This document shows positions 8,896 through 17,889 of a DNA stretch of 64,000 bases, in pieces. Within the stretch, counting starts at the first letter, position 1. Each line of letters starts with the position of its first letter. The notes below the pieces were generated by a model that was given only the letters and a program-made list of their open reading frames with translations, was not told the DNA's origin and searched no databases. The translations under genes were made by a program, and so were the position numbers. Origin of the DNA: Fuerstiella sp. (GTDB lineage Bacteria > Planctomycetota > Planctomycetia > Planctomycetales > Planctomycetaceae); contig JALHMY010000017.1 in NCBI GenBank assembly GCA_022843805.1, positions 1 through 64,000 of the forward strand. The letters are read 5' to 3'.

Positions 8896-10566
8896 ATGGA
8901 TCTGATGGGTGTTCCTCAATTCGTGCGCAATGCTGATCGATTTCGCCATGTGGTGACTGTTCTCGCCAAAAACGGATTGGCCGACTGGCTGTCCACAGTG
9001 CCAATGCCATGGCTCGATCGGCTCTTTCGAGCGAACGCCACAGAGACACTGACGACGGAACAGCGTATTCGTATCACGATGACGGAACTCGGGACGACGT
9101 TTATCAAGCTGGGACAGGTGTTGAGCACCCGACCTGACCTGGTTGGAAAGAAACTGGCCGACGAGTTGGCTCAGTTACGAGCTGACACGCCAGCTGATGA
9201 CTCTGCTGTTGCCATCGGGTTGATCGAATCCGAGTTACAGGGAAAGATTGATTCACTCTTTGCTGACTTCGAAGCCAGCGCGTTTGCTTCTGCATCGATC
9301 GGTCAGGTCCATCGGGCGACAACTCACGACGGGCAGGCCGTCGTTGTTAAAGTTCAGCATGCCGGGATCGAAGAGGTCATCGTCAATGACCTCGAGATCA
9401 TGGGCGTATTGGCGGACATCGCAGAACAGCAGTCGGCTCGGCTGAAACAGTATCGCCCCGTGCAGACGATCCGTGAATTCCGGAAGACGCTCCTGCAGGA
9501 ACTCGATTTCGGTCGCGAGTTGCGAAATATGCAGCGTTTCCGAAAGACCTTTGCCAATGACACAGGCATTCGATTCGCCGAGCCACACTCAAACCTGAGC
9601 TCACGTCGCGTACTGACGATGGAGCGATTTAAGGGGATCAGCCTTTCAGAGAAGTCAAAGCTTGAAGGTTCCGGTTTGGATCTCAGCGAGATTGCAGCAC
9701 GCGGCGCGAACTTATTCATTGAGATGATATTCCGCGACGGGTTTTACCACGCCGATCCGCATCCTGGCAATCTGATGATCTTAAACAGTCAGGTCGCAAC
9801 GGATGGCGGCGAAGTGGCAGAGATCGGTATCCTCGATTGCGGCATGGTCGGACGCATCGACCACGAACTGCGTGATGATCTCGAGCTGGGCTTGATCGCA
9901 GTAACCCGTCATGACGCAGCAAAGGTCACAGAGGCTGTGGCGAGGATCGGCAACGTTCCCATCGACTACGACAGATCTGCCCTGAAGGAAGCGATCCAGG
10001 ATCTTCTTGACGATTACTCGAATCAGTCGCTGGAGGATTTCGACCTGGGCGGGTGTCTTAACGAAGTTGTCAGGATCATACAGGAAAGCAAAATCTATCT
10101 GCCTGCAAAGGTCGCGATGCTTATCAGGGTGCTGATCATGCTGGAAGGGACCGCACATCAACTCAGCCCGCACTTCAGCGTCGCAGAACTCATTCAGCCC
10201 TATGCAAAGAAGGCAATGAGAAATCGCTGCACTCCCAGGAAGATACTCAGCCGCCTGAGGGCGAACGCCCAGGACTGGGAGCACCTTATCACGATCCTCC
10301 CCAGAGACACCGCCGATATTCTGCGCAATCTCAAGCGAGGTAAGTTCGATGTTCATTTGCAGCATCGGCGTCTTGAACCCGTCGTAAATCGTTTGGTCAT
10401 GGGGATTCTCACTGCCGCTTTGTTCATGGGATCCGCGTCATTGTGCAGCAACCATGTACTTCCGACGATATTCGGTTTCTCTGTTCCCGGATTTCTCGGA
10501 TGCGGCCTCGCACTCATGATAGGATTCCGAATCACCCTCGCAATCCGGCGTTCGGGACGGAAGTGA
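8896..10566 (+). CDS. ABC1/UbiB-family atypical kinase, membrane-anchored
   Basis: A 556-aa member of the ABC1/ADCK/UbiB family. Characteristic pieces are the KxGQ motif (Lys71-Leu-Gly-Gln74, 'FIKLGQVLSTRPDL'), 'ASASIGQVHRATTHDG' in place of a glycine-rich loop, 'VVVKVQHAG' with the ATP-binding Lys, 'FYHADPHPGNL' and 'LDCGMVGR'. Two hydrophobic helices at the C-terminus anchor it in the membrane, as in UbiB. Family members support ubiquinone or other isoprenoid-lipid biosynthesis by an ATPase activity. Placed directly behind oleate hydratase it may serve lipid homeostasis rather than quinone synthesis, but that is inference. Confidence 0.88.
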   Translation: MDLMGVPQFVRNADRFRHVVTVLAKNGLADWLSTVPMPWLDRLFRANATETLTTEQRIRITMTELGTTFIKLGQVLSTRPDLVGKKLADELAQLRADTPADDSAVAIGLIESELQGKIDSLFADFEASAFASASIGQVHRATTHDGQAVVVKVQHAGIEEVIVNDLEIMGVLADIAEQQSARLKQYRPVQTIREFRKTLLQELDFGRELRNMQRFRKTFANDTGIRFAEPHSNLSSRRVLTMERFKGISLSEKSKLEGSGLDLSEIAARGANLFIEMIFRDGFYHADPHPGNLMILNSQVATDGGEVAEIGILDCGMVGRIDHELRDDLELGLIAVTRHDAAKVTEAVARIGNVPIDYDRSALKEAIQDLLDDYSNQSLEDFDLGGCLNEVVRIIQESKIYLPAKVAMLIRVLIMLEGTAHQLSPHFSVAELIQPYAKKAMRNRCTPRKILSRLRANAQDWEHLITILPRDTADILRNLKRGKFDVHLQHRRLEPVVNRLVMGILTAALFMGSASLCSNHVLPTIFGFSVPGFLGCGLALMIGFRITLAIRRSGRK

Positions 10567-10589
10567 GATGACGTGGATATTGAACCGAA

Positions 10590-10619
10590 CAGGCTTCGCC
10601 GCCTGCCTGGTGTTTTTTT
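10590..10619 (+). terminator. Possible terminator after the UbiB-type gene
   Basis: A short stem CAGGC/GCCTG with a six-base loop is followed within seven bases by eight T. The stem is only 5 bp, so this is a weak call, but it lies 24 bp after a stop codon in the right orientation. Confidence 0.4.
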
Positions 10620-10821
10620 TGTTGTTGATGTCACTTCTATTTCTTCTCCATTTAGGATTGTTGAACCTGACCAGGTAAACTGGCTGCTGTTGAATGAGCC
10701 CAACGCGCCAGCCGATTTTCAGGATCTGTCAGCGACAAGTGCTTTCCCGGAAACATGTTTTTCAGGGACAGGCGCGGGGGCGGCCTTCAGTAGATTTTCG
10801 TTTTCCTTTAACGGCTCCACC

Positions 10822-11295
10822 TTACGAGCCTGTTGCTCTAAGGTTTACAGAGTCTGCGTCTAAACTATCAACCAGTACCGACGGTTCCGGACTTTTCAGG
10901 ACCGCCGCATGCTCACGAAGAACTTTGCTCGCGGTGTCCTGTGCATCATTGATGGAATCGATGTATCCAATCGTGATCACAAAGTCTTCGCGGCGGCTGG
11001 GATTCGTCGTGAAGTTTCGAATGTTGCTTTTGTAAACCGTGGCGTTTGGAACCTGGACGAGGTTTCCCTCCAATGTCATCAGAATGGTCGTCCGCACATT
11101 CAATTGCTGGACGTACCCAGTCACGCTCGCGACGTTGATCAAATCTCCGGTGTCGAATGGGCGTTGCAAACTAAGAAAAATGCTTGCGAGAAAATTCTCC
11201 GTGATGTCACGAAATGCAATCCCCACCGCCAAACCAATCAAGCCTGTTCCTCCGACAACGAACAATGCTAATTGCGTCAACCCAGACACCCGCAA
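10822..11295 (-). pseudogene. Truncated MscS-type mechanosensitive channel
   Basis: The 157-aa frame covers the MscS pore helix and upper beta domain ('GGTGLIGLAVGIAFRDITEN', 'LQRPFDTGDLINV', 'EGNLVQVPNATVYKSNIRNF'). The earlier membrane helices are missing. After 'VNLRATGS' the frame stops, although MscS should continue for another 60 or more residues. A short stretch in another frame further left ('PLKENENLLKAAPAPVPEK') looks like an MscS tail, so an internal deletion is likely. It lacks the N-terminal helices needed for a channel and is probably non-functional. Confidence 0.75.
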
Positions 11296-11843
11296 GACGA
11301 TATCGTCACAATCTTCCGTAAGTGACCAATGGCTTGCTTGAAACGGGGGTTCTGGTAAGCAGTGGGAACGTGTGTTTCTGAATCGACTTCAGTAACCCCA
11401 TTGATTTCAATAACTCGCGTCGTTCTTGAGTCGAGGGTGCCGATGAAGTCTACAAAGACGAAGAGGCCGCTTACGGCCGAATTATCTCTTTACTTCTGTC
11501 GCGGACCTTCACTTCTCCTCCACCGGCGGTCAGTCTGAAAGAGCTTCGAAAAGAAAACCGACTGTCGCAGGCTGAGATCGCATACACCGCCATTTGCAAA
11601 ATGATTTCCAGGATTTGGTCGGGAGTGCAGCACACGTTCAGCGCCCACGATGGTGTTCATGTTGCTCTTGCAATAGGACAACGCCTCAGGCTGCGCTCGG
11701 TTGCATCGCGAATTGTTCCTCGTGATCGCGTCCAGGGTTGCGTTCACTCATTTTGACCCAAAGCGGCGGTGAGAAACCAGCATACGGGCCAGGGCTGGGG
11801 CAACGTCTGATTCGGCGAATCCCTTGCCCCTTTCCTGCAACCG
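11296..11843. other. Gene debris between MscS and sulfatase remnants
   Basis: On the minus strand (about 11480-11285) a stop-bounded frame of about 65 codons contains 'GLFVFVDFIGTLDSRTTRVI' and looks like real protein that I do not recognise. It runs into the MscS remnant in a different frame. On the plus strand near 11530-11600 'SLKELRKENRLSQAEIAY' resembles the start of an XRE helix-turn-helix, with no complete gene around it. No intact gene is present. Confidence 0.4.
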
Positions 11844-12440
11844 TCATTTCAAGTCCACAGTCACCTTTTCCACTTTGCCGGTGAAAGCGTACGGTGCCTT
11901 GTACTCGTGGCTCACGGGGGTGCCGGTGTTCCGGCCGATAAGTAAGCCGTACCCGGTCACTGCGCTGTACTGCCCGGCGACCTTGACGCCCTTCATCTCC
12001 CCGACTTGCTTGCCGTCCACTGACAAAGTGACGTTGCCGGTGGAATAGTCCGGCATCAGATGCTTTTCGATTGGCGTGAAATGAACGCTGAGTGTGTGCC
12101 GCCCTGCCGGTACCACCGCTGCGGACGACACCGCGAAATGGTCCAGCTTCAGGTAGTTGTGGACGTAATGGAACTTCCCCTCCTTGAGGAACAGCGTCCA
12201 GCCGCCGAACTCGCCGCCACTACAGGCGAGCACGCCCTCTGCACCTTTCTCCGGGATAGTGACGTGTGCCGTGATCGTGTGCTCGACACCCAGAATCTGC
12301 GGTGCGGCCAACGGATGTAGGATTGACGTGCCAGAGTAATAGGTGTATTGCTTCCTCGGAATCGCCGCGACCGGCCGGGTCGGGTCAGCGACGCGCTGAT
12401 GCCGGCGGTCATCGAGCGGAAATCGCGACTTGCCACGCAC
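11844..12440 (-). pseudogene. C-terminal domain of an arylsulfatase, severed from its catalytic part
   Basis: From about residue 35 on, the frame is a beta-rich domain typical of the C-terminus of large arylsulfatases: 'ITAHVTIPEKGAEGVLACSG', 'GGWTLFLKEGKFHYVHNYL', 'PAGRHTLSVHF', 'GNVTLSVDGKQVGEM' and a final 'TGKVEKVTVDLK'. The catalytic sulfatase domain with the formylglycine motif CxPxR is absent upstream, and the first 35 residues do not fit any sulfatase. It is the 3' remnant of a sulfatase gene, a family that planctomycetes carry in great numbers. Confidence 0.75.
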
Positions 12441-13007
12441 GCTTCAATCCGCGTTCCAATTCCGAACTGCCGCTCAGGACCATCAAGCAGTTGTTCGCTG
12501 GGTGCAATCGTCTCGCGGTCTCGACTGTTCCGGCGATATCGCCAGGTGCTGGTGGCGGCAAGAAAATCTCGTGACACCACCCCGAAGCGGAGCAGTTGCG
12601 GTCATCCAGAGGGTGACTCGCGGCTGTGTCAGCATTCTTTCACCCCATGTACCTTTTCCCATCGCTTAAACTCAGGTTTGACGCTGGGTGTTGACGAAGG
12701 TCGTGGTGTTTCTCCCTCTCCACGCCATTCGCCCGATTCTGGATGCACCCTATGATTCGTTTTGATTGCAGATATTAAAGCCAGTAAATCATCGGAAATG
12801 AGGAAAGACTCTCATTTCGAGAAGACAACAGTGAGCGTGACTCAAAATGATAAGGCTGAAATCTCATGGAAATTCTGCTCAAATCCCATGGCTTCTGCCC
12901 CCTGCTTTTCCAAAACTCCACCCGAAGTGGCTTCAACGATCCCGGTGGGAATTGATGTGGACAACCTGATTCGGGATCAATTCATCAACACGTGGAGGGA
13001 AAGAGGT
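12441..13007. other. Intergenic, no gene seen
   Basis: Both strands have only short overlapping frames without protein-like composition. The last 20 bases hold the purine-rich ribosome binding region (GGAGGGAAAGAGG) of the PEP-CTERM gene. A GATCCCG/CGGGATC inverted pair lies at about 12940-12980. Confidence 0.5.
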
Positions 13008-13760
13008 ATGAAGTTAAACGTTCTATGGATTGCGGGCTTGATGCTCGCAGCGACGGCGGGGCAAACGCATGCAGCCATGGTCTTGTACTCCGCGTCGGAT
13101 GTCGGGGCTTCCGCTGCTGGACCGTGGGTGAATTCAGCTGCTGCTGAGGCGAACTTCCTGGGGACGCTTGGGGTTGCAAACACAATCACCTTCGAAGACC
13201 AGGTTGCCGGGTTTTACAAAACATTTGCAGCGGCTCCGGGTGTTACTGTGAATCTGGCCGACACGACCCGGAACTTTGGGAATAGAGCTTCAGGTATTTC
13301 CTCGGACACATATGGCAACCTGTGGGGGTTCAATGTTACATCGGGAGGGAGGAAATGGCTGGGGTTTCCGGAATCCTCTGCTACATTCACATTCGATACA
13401 GCGATCGACGCATTTGGCTTCTACCTTACTGGAACCCAGACCATTTTTAGCAAGAATATCACTGTTTCATTCAATGACGGGACGTTTCGAACATTGAACG
13501 CGCCAATCAATAACGCGAGTGGTGGCGCTTCCTACTTCGGTTTCACCAACGCGGGGAAGTTCATAAACGCCATCACCATTGATTCCGGCCCCCGTGGGGA
13601 TGACGGTGGCGATCTTTGGGGCATCGACAATATTACGTATGGTACGGTTCGGACAGCTTCTGCCGTCCCCGAACCAGCCTCTCTCGCCATGTGGGGCCTC
13701 GGAGCAATCGGTTTGGTGTTCGCCCGTCGGAAACGTCAGCAGATGAAGCTGGCAGCGTAA
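13008..13760 (+). CDS. PEP-CTERM sorted secreted protein
   Basis: A 250-aa exported protein. The start at 13008 was chosen because it directly follows GGAGGGAAAGAGG and gives a clean signal peptide ('MKLNVLWIAGLMLAATAGQ', cleavage near THA-A); a longer open frame upstream to 12762 is not protein-like. The mature part is an all-beta domain rich in Gly, Asn and aromatic residues. The C-terminus has the sorting signal 'VPEPASLAMWGLGAIGLVFA' followed by 'RRKR', so the protein should be processed by an exosortase-type system and placed at the cell surface or matrix. No exosortase is in the window. The ligand is unknown. Confidence 0.88.
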   Translation: MKLNVLWIAGLMLAATAGQTHAAMVLYSASDVGASAAGPWVNSAAAEANFLGTLGVANTITFEDQVAGFYKTFAAAPGVTVNLADTTRNFGNRASGISSDTYGNLWGFNVTSGGRKWLGFPESSATFTFDTAIDAFGFYLTGTQTIFSKNITVSFNDGTFRTLNAPINNASGGASYFGFTNAGKFINAITIDSGPRGDDGGDLWGIDNITYGTVRTASAVPEPASLAMWGLGAIGLVFARRKRQQMKLAA

Positions 13761-13792
13761 GCGAAGCAGCACGACAATACTCCAAAGAAACG

Positions 13793-13824
13793 AGCCCCGA
13801 GGAAATGCCCGGGGCTTCATTTTT
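13793..13824 (+). terminator. Terminator of the PEP-CTERM gene
   Basis: AGCCCCG/CGGGGCT form a 7-bp stem followed by TTCATTTTT, 33 bp after the stop codon. Confidence 0.8.
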
Positions 13825-13889
13825 CGCATCACAGTCGCGAATCCTGCTTTCAGTTTCGGCCTGATTGCTCGCCCTGTGTCCTGCGTCCG

Positions 13890-14612
13890 GACACCCCGAC
13901 CGTTCCAGCTGATTCCCCGCTGGCCTGGTTCACGGTAGCTGCCATGTCTGGCCTGCCTGACCTCACCTGATTCACCGGTTCCGAGGTGTCCCAAGTGATC
14001 ATGAAAGTCGTCGACTGTCAGCGCTAATGGCGATTCATTGAAGCATCTCGCCATTATCGTGTCGGCAACATCTTGAGCCATTTTGCGCACCAATTCATGG
14101 TAACTCAACGGCCTGAAAGAGCATCGATCAATGATCGGTGAGATATCGGATCGTTCGGCCAGCTGCTACCACGCTTTTGATTGCTCCCGGCCGACATGTC
14201 GTCGGTATGAATCCGTCAGGTACGTTTGAAGCTGAGCAAAACGGACAATCTGCAGCAATTGGTGAACTGGCACCGAGCGATTATCAACCCATTCCTGAAA
14301 TCCATGCCCCACTGTGACGGAGAGCATTCGCAAAATATGTGGCTCGCAGAAGTCACGGAGGACACCACACTTCAGGCCATTAAGATGAACGTCCGAAAAC
14401 TCCACGTCCCGATGGCTCTTCGCGAGTCGTTCAAGTTGAGTGAACGCAACTCCTGTTGCTTGATAGAAAGCTTCAGAATCGCCGTACGTCCGCGGACATT
14501 GAAATCCTGTCTGCAGTGACCAGGACAAAGCCGGTTCGGTGTATGCGAATTCCGGGGAGGATTCCACCACTTTTTCGTCGGGTTGTCGTAAGGCATGCGA
14601 TCGTAACCACAA
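13890..14612 (-). pseudogene. Possible decayed gene with an in-frame TAG
   Basis: One minus-strand frame runs from 14612, is broken only by a TAG at 14166-14168, and continues in the same frame with 'RPLSYHELVRKMAQDVADTI' to about 13900. The composition on both sides of the stop is protein-like, but I recognise no family. It could be a hypothetical gene with a nonsense mutation or just a fortunate open frame. Confidence 0.25.
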
Positions 14613-14638
14613 AGTTCACTGGCCGGAGTGGCTTATAA

Positions 14639-14705
14639 TGGTGTCGCATTCGGGGAAAGCCCCCGCGCCGCCGCTGCTGCGATGTAGCCGGTCTTATCGT
14701 CAAGC
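14639..14705 (-). pseudogene. Fragment of a third DUF1254 gene
   Basis: The minus strand reads 'DDKTGYIAAAAARGLSPNAT', closely matching 'DEKTRHIAAAAAWGLFPEWD' of the complete gene at 15676-16851. DNA identity over about 60 bp is obvious by eye (compare 16141-16200). It is a small scar of a further copy in this tandem family. Confidence 0.65.
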
Positions 14706-14796
14706 GGACCTCAGCTTTGATTTCACAAACCGCATGGCCCGCGGCAGGGGTTCAATTGGATTGGTTCGGCATGATTTGCGAGATCATGACGATTGG

Positions 14797-15675
14797 TTAC
14801 TTGATTACCGAATCCTTGCTCACATTTTTTAGATATTCCATCGCACTCTTCTTTGACTTCGGAACGTAGATTCGAAGCAGTGCGGTGAATGGCGTTGGTG
14901 TCTCGATGTTGTTCGGGCTGCCAGGAGAATTGAACCGAATCGTGTAGGAACCGTCTTTGTTAGGGATTGCTTCCGAATTCGAAATGGCTGCCTTGTCCTT
15001 GGCCAGCCAGCCATCACTGTTGTAGGTGGTGATCGACCAGAAACCGCCTCGGTCGTAATCGATTTCCGGCGGCGTGAACGTGATGCTCGATGGCAAGCAC
15101 TTGCCTTCTTTGATCTCAGTTTGGTTCGCGATCGGAGCGTACGCCGCATGTTCGACGGAGAGACCACTCCATCCATAGGCGGTGGCATAGAGATGATCTT
15201 GTGGGTTGGTCTGATACGGCCCACCTTGAGACTTACTGGTGTCCGGTAGCTTCCCGGCCTGGACGTCCTTGATCAGCGCCATGCGGATCGCCTCCATCTT
15301 CGACTGATCGATGACGATGTTGGGAGTCGCATACGGAACGGCTGACTTCGCTACGATTTTCGCCATCTGCTGGAGTTTGCGAGCGGCTTCTATTCCACCT
15401 TCTGAATCCGGAAGCGTTCGGATCCGCATGTTGAGGTAGACGTAGTTGCCGTAAGTCAGGTTGTCGGGCGTGACAGTGAGGCTCTTGCCGGGATACACGA
15501 CATCGACAATGTAGTTCTGCTGATCGATCACCTCGATGATGTGATAGGTTTTGCTGGGCGGTACAGAAAACGTCGCTCCGTCCCGGACATCGACGACGGC
15601 GCTGGAATAAATGACATCCTGATTTTCCCGGATGACTTGTTGAGTCTTGACGTTATTGATACCACTCTGGTGCGC
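14797..15675 (-). pseudogene. Second DUF1254/DUF1214 copy, 5' end fused in frame to its upstream neighbour
   Basis: The frame is open from directly after the TGA at 15676-15678 to the stop at 14797 and encodes a DUF1254 N-terminal domain and a DUF1214 C-terminal domain ('GGFWSITTYNSDGWLAKD', 'TPTPFTALLRIYVPKSKKSA'). Residues right after the TGA ('AHQSGINNVKTQQVIRENQD') align with the interior of the DUF1254 domain of the first copy, so the natural N-terminus lies upstream of the TGA. It has no ATG and no signal peptide; the only in-frame start is a GTG at 15531 inside the domain. It is either a dead gene or the second half of a read-through product. Confidence 0.65.
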
Positions 15676-16851
15676 TCACTCATTGATACCGGCTTTGGCA
15701 AGGCTTCGCTTGATATTAAAATCGGTCTCCGAGACTTTGTAAGCGTAGTCTGTTACTCCGAAATCCGCCGGTGAGGCGAACCGGGAAGTTTGTTTCCCCA
15801 CGCTCCCGATGGGCTCAGCCTTGGGTAGCGTGTAGGTGCCATCCAGAACGGACGCTCCGGGACGATAGACCCGCATGAGGAAGTTCCAGCCTTCGGTCAC
15901 GTCCAGTCGGTTCGGAACGTCACCGCAAAGTTCCTTCGATCCGAAATACACGGTGAACGTGCCGTCGGGATTCAGCTTCACGTTCGAGGAATTGACCAGA
16001 CTGTTCTCGCTCTTGATGAAACCGTCGTTCCCGTAAATCAAAATGGACCAGAACGCTTTGTTATCCGGCACCTTGTAGGTGGCCTTGTGGCCAATCTTGG
16101 GATCGTGGCCCCCGCTGTAGTTCAGGTAGGTAGCGTCCCATTCGGGGAAAAGTCCCCATGCCGCCGCAGCCGCGATGTGACGAGTCTTTTCGTCAACCTT
16201 GCCGCGCGGTCCCTGCATCCCTTTCCAACTGCTGTATTTCGCTGAATCCTTTTCGTACTGAGTCGTCAAGGTCTTCAGCGACTGGCGGTCCCACTTGAAC
16301 TCGGGCAGCGGATCGGCGTTGTCAGCCTTGATGACGAATTGATCCTGCAACTTGTTGACCAACGTGACTTCGTCCGCGTCTTTCGGATTGAACACCTGGA
16401 TGCGGATTCCGATTCCCAGGTATTTGGTGTCCTTCGGCAATTCGTGCGTGCCCGCGGTGTAAATAACGAACGGGCAGTAGTGATCGTTGTCCACGAGATA
16501 CACCGAGGCGTAACGGTCTTTGGGCAGTTCGGGGACGGTGATGGTAGCGCCTTTGGAGGTGTCGATAACGCCCATGGAGTAGAGGGTGTCGCGGTTCATC
16601 CGTACGACGTTCTGCTTGTCGAGCGGCGTGGGGCTGCGGAAGTGATAGAAGCGATTGATGCCCCCCGCCATTTTCACGATCTCGCCGAACTGCCGATCGG
16701 TTTCCGCGCGGATGTAGGTCTCCGGCGTCACCTTCACGGGCTCGGTTTCCTGTGCACGCAGGTCCGATGCGGTCGACCAGCCAAGCAACGTCCCCATGGC
16801 CACGAGGGCCAGCGAGAACAAGACGGAACGCTTTAACATTCTGCACCTCAT
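15676..16851 (-). CDS. Secreted DUF1254/DUF1214 protein
   Basis: A 391-aa exported protein with a signal peptide ('LKRSVLFSLALVAMGTLLG', cleavage near LRAQ-E). DUF1254 occupies about 45-180 ('FYHFRSPTPLDKQNVVRMNR', 'DTLYSMGVIDTSKGATITVP') and DUF1214 about 255-355 ('AFWSILIYGNDGFIKSENSL', 'EGWNFLMRVYRPG'). These paired domains are widespread in secreted bacterial proteins, but their activity is not established. The last 35 residues ('DFGVTDYAYKVSETDFNIKR' onward) look like the beginning of another DUF1254 domain, so the C-terminus is a fusion joint cut by a TGA. A second ATG four codons in (16839) is an alternative start. Confidence 0.85.
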   Translation of the reverse strand: MRCRMLKRSVLFSLALVAMGTLLGWSTASDLRAQETEPVKVTPETYIRAETDRQFGEIVKMAGGINRFYHFRSPTPLDKQNVVRMNRDTLYSMGVIDTSKGATITVPELPKDRYASVYLVDNDHYCPFVIYTAGTHELPKDTKYLGIGIRIQVFNPKDADEVTLVNKLQDQFVIKADNADPLPEFKWDRQSLKTLTTQYEKDSAKYSSWKGMQGPRGKVDEKTRHIAAAAAWGLFPEWDATYLNYSGGHDPKIGHKATYKVPDNKAFWSILIYGNDGFIKSENSLVNSSNVKLNPDGTFTVYFGSKELCGDVPNRLDVTEGWNFLMRVYRPGASVLDGTYTLPKAEPIGSVGKQTSRFASPADFGVTDYAYKVSETDFNIKRSLAKAGINE

Positions 16852-17326
16852 ATCTGAATATCTGATGAACGCGGAGACTTAGGAGCACCTCGCTGCTCCT
16901 TGCGCCAGCGCGGTGGTTGAGTGCCCGCGAAGTAACCGATTCGCGTGGTGTGCGCGAATCGTGATCCCACGATCAAGACAGCACATGCACGAAGTTGATT
17001 TCGAGGGAGATTTTACGCTTTTGAGCGTCGAAAGCCAGGATTGCCGGCACTCGAAGTACGGATAGCCCTGTAGGCTCGGGATTCGTTTGAAGAGTTGAAC
17101 GTGTTGCGGCGATGGTCGCTCCCGTGCGTTCGAGATGAGACCAGAAACTCGCCGAGGCGGGCTCAAACCAGATTATCTGGCGAAAGTGGCGACGGGATTT
17201 GAACCGCGTAAAACCTCACGCGATAAATAATTGCGTCAACCAGAGGTATGCACTCCATAATCTAGTTGCCACGTTTGAACCTGAAAATCTCGGCAAATCA
17301 GCCCAAATCGCAAGGTTTTGAAATCA
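16852..17326. other. Intergenic left flank of the integrative element
   Basis: No credible gene. Around 17186-17208 the minus strand carries a T-arm-like stretch (the plus strand reads 'GCGACGGGATTTGAACC'), resembling the 3' part of a tRNA but without the rest of a cloverleaf. It may be an older attachment-site scar. Confidence 0.4.
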
Positions 17327-17368
17327 AATCGGGCTGACAGGATTTGAACCTGCGACCTCTTGACCCCC
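17327..17368 (-). repeat. Left attachment site: 42-bp copy of the tRNA-Pro 3' part
   Basis: These 42 bases are identical to 30403-30444, which is the 3' part of tRNA-Pro(GGG) from the discriminator base through the T-arm and variable loop to the anticodon loop. The identity ends exactly within the anticodon loop run of C. Both copies are in the same orientation. This is what tRNA-targeting tyrosine recombinases leave behind. Confidence 0.88.
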
Positions 17369-17495
17369 GGGAACCCAATTGAGTCGAATCGATTCAGTGA
17401 AAACTCAATGTTTCGTCGCCGATTACGTATCTTTATGCGTCTCTCGTCCAGTATCACACGGTTTCAAAAACACTCGTGAAATAGTGAAAAAAAAA

Positions 17496-17534
17496 TCATT
17501 TCGTGGAAAACGGCCCGATTCTTCCACGAAATGA
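17496..17534 (-). terminator. Hairpin with A/T tract at the left end of the element
   Basis: Perfect 13-bp arms (TCATTTCGTGGAA / TTCCACGAAATGA) enclose a 13-base loop, and nine A precede the left arm, which is a T-tract when read on the minus strand. This fits an intrinsic terminator for leftward transcription leaving the element. An att-proximal protein-binding site is an alternative. Confidence 0.5.
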
Positions 17535-17713
17535 AATCGATTCACCCTGTCTTGCTGATTCGGGAATGGGGCCAGAAAGGAACTACCATGAGTGTCTCTA
17601 CGTCACTGACACCATGAATGGCCGGATCCAGAAGTTTGCGGTGGGGTAGGCCGGGCCTTATTCTGGGGGCGGGGAAGCATAGCAAAAACGCAGAGCGATC
17701 AATGGTCGCGTCC

Positions 17714-17755
17714 GGGTATACCGTGCAGGAGGCTTGCCTCCTGCACGGTATACCC
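17714..17755. repeat. Perfect 20-bp inverted repeat with 2-base centre
   Basis: Arms beginning GGGTATACCGTGCAGG at 17714-17733 are matched exactly by the complement at 17736-17755, with TT between. It can form a near-loopless cruciform. No T-tract follows, so it is not a typical terminator. It may be a palindromic repeat element (REP or MITE-like) or a binding site. Confidence 0.75.
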
Positions 17756-17817
17756 AATAACCATCGCTGTCAACGCATGTTCCAAACTCATTCATATCAT
17801 TGGTTTATGTCATTTTG

Positions 17818-17871
17818 TGTCAAGTTTTTTTGCAAAAAAACTTGACATTCACCCCCTGATATTCGATATTC
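17818..17871 (+). promoter_or_regulatory. Promoter and palindromic operator of the abiE-like pair
   Basis: A perfect 30-bp palindrome (TGTCAAGTTTTTTTG and its complement, 17818-17847) ends in TTGACA at 17842-17847. A possible -10 GATATT lies at 17865-17870 after a 17-base gap. The antitoxin ATG is at 17890. The palindrome covers the -35 box, as expected for autorepression; AbiEi-type antitoxins are known to repress their own operon through inverted repeats. Confidence 0.7.
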
Positions 17872-17889
17872 AGGATGGGAGATACATTT

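Noticed and set aside
13467-14108. 213-aa minus-strand open frame overlapping the PEP-CTERM gene
   Set aside because: Its 3' half is antisense to a well-supported gene and low in protein-like content; only the part beyond 13890 was kept as a possible decayed gene.
16322-16888. 188-aa frame overlapping the DUF1254 gene
   Set aside because: Frame-shifted shadow of the real gene; Arg/Gly/His-rich composition.
17180-17212. Second tRNA gene left of the element
   Set aside because: Only a T-arm-like stretch is present; no acceptor, D or anticodon arms can be formed.
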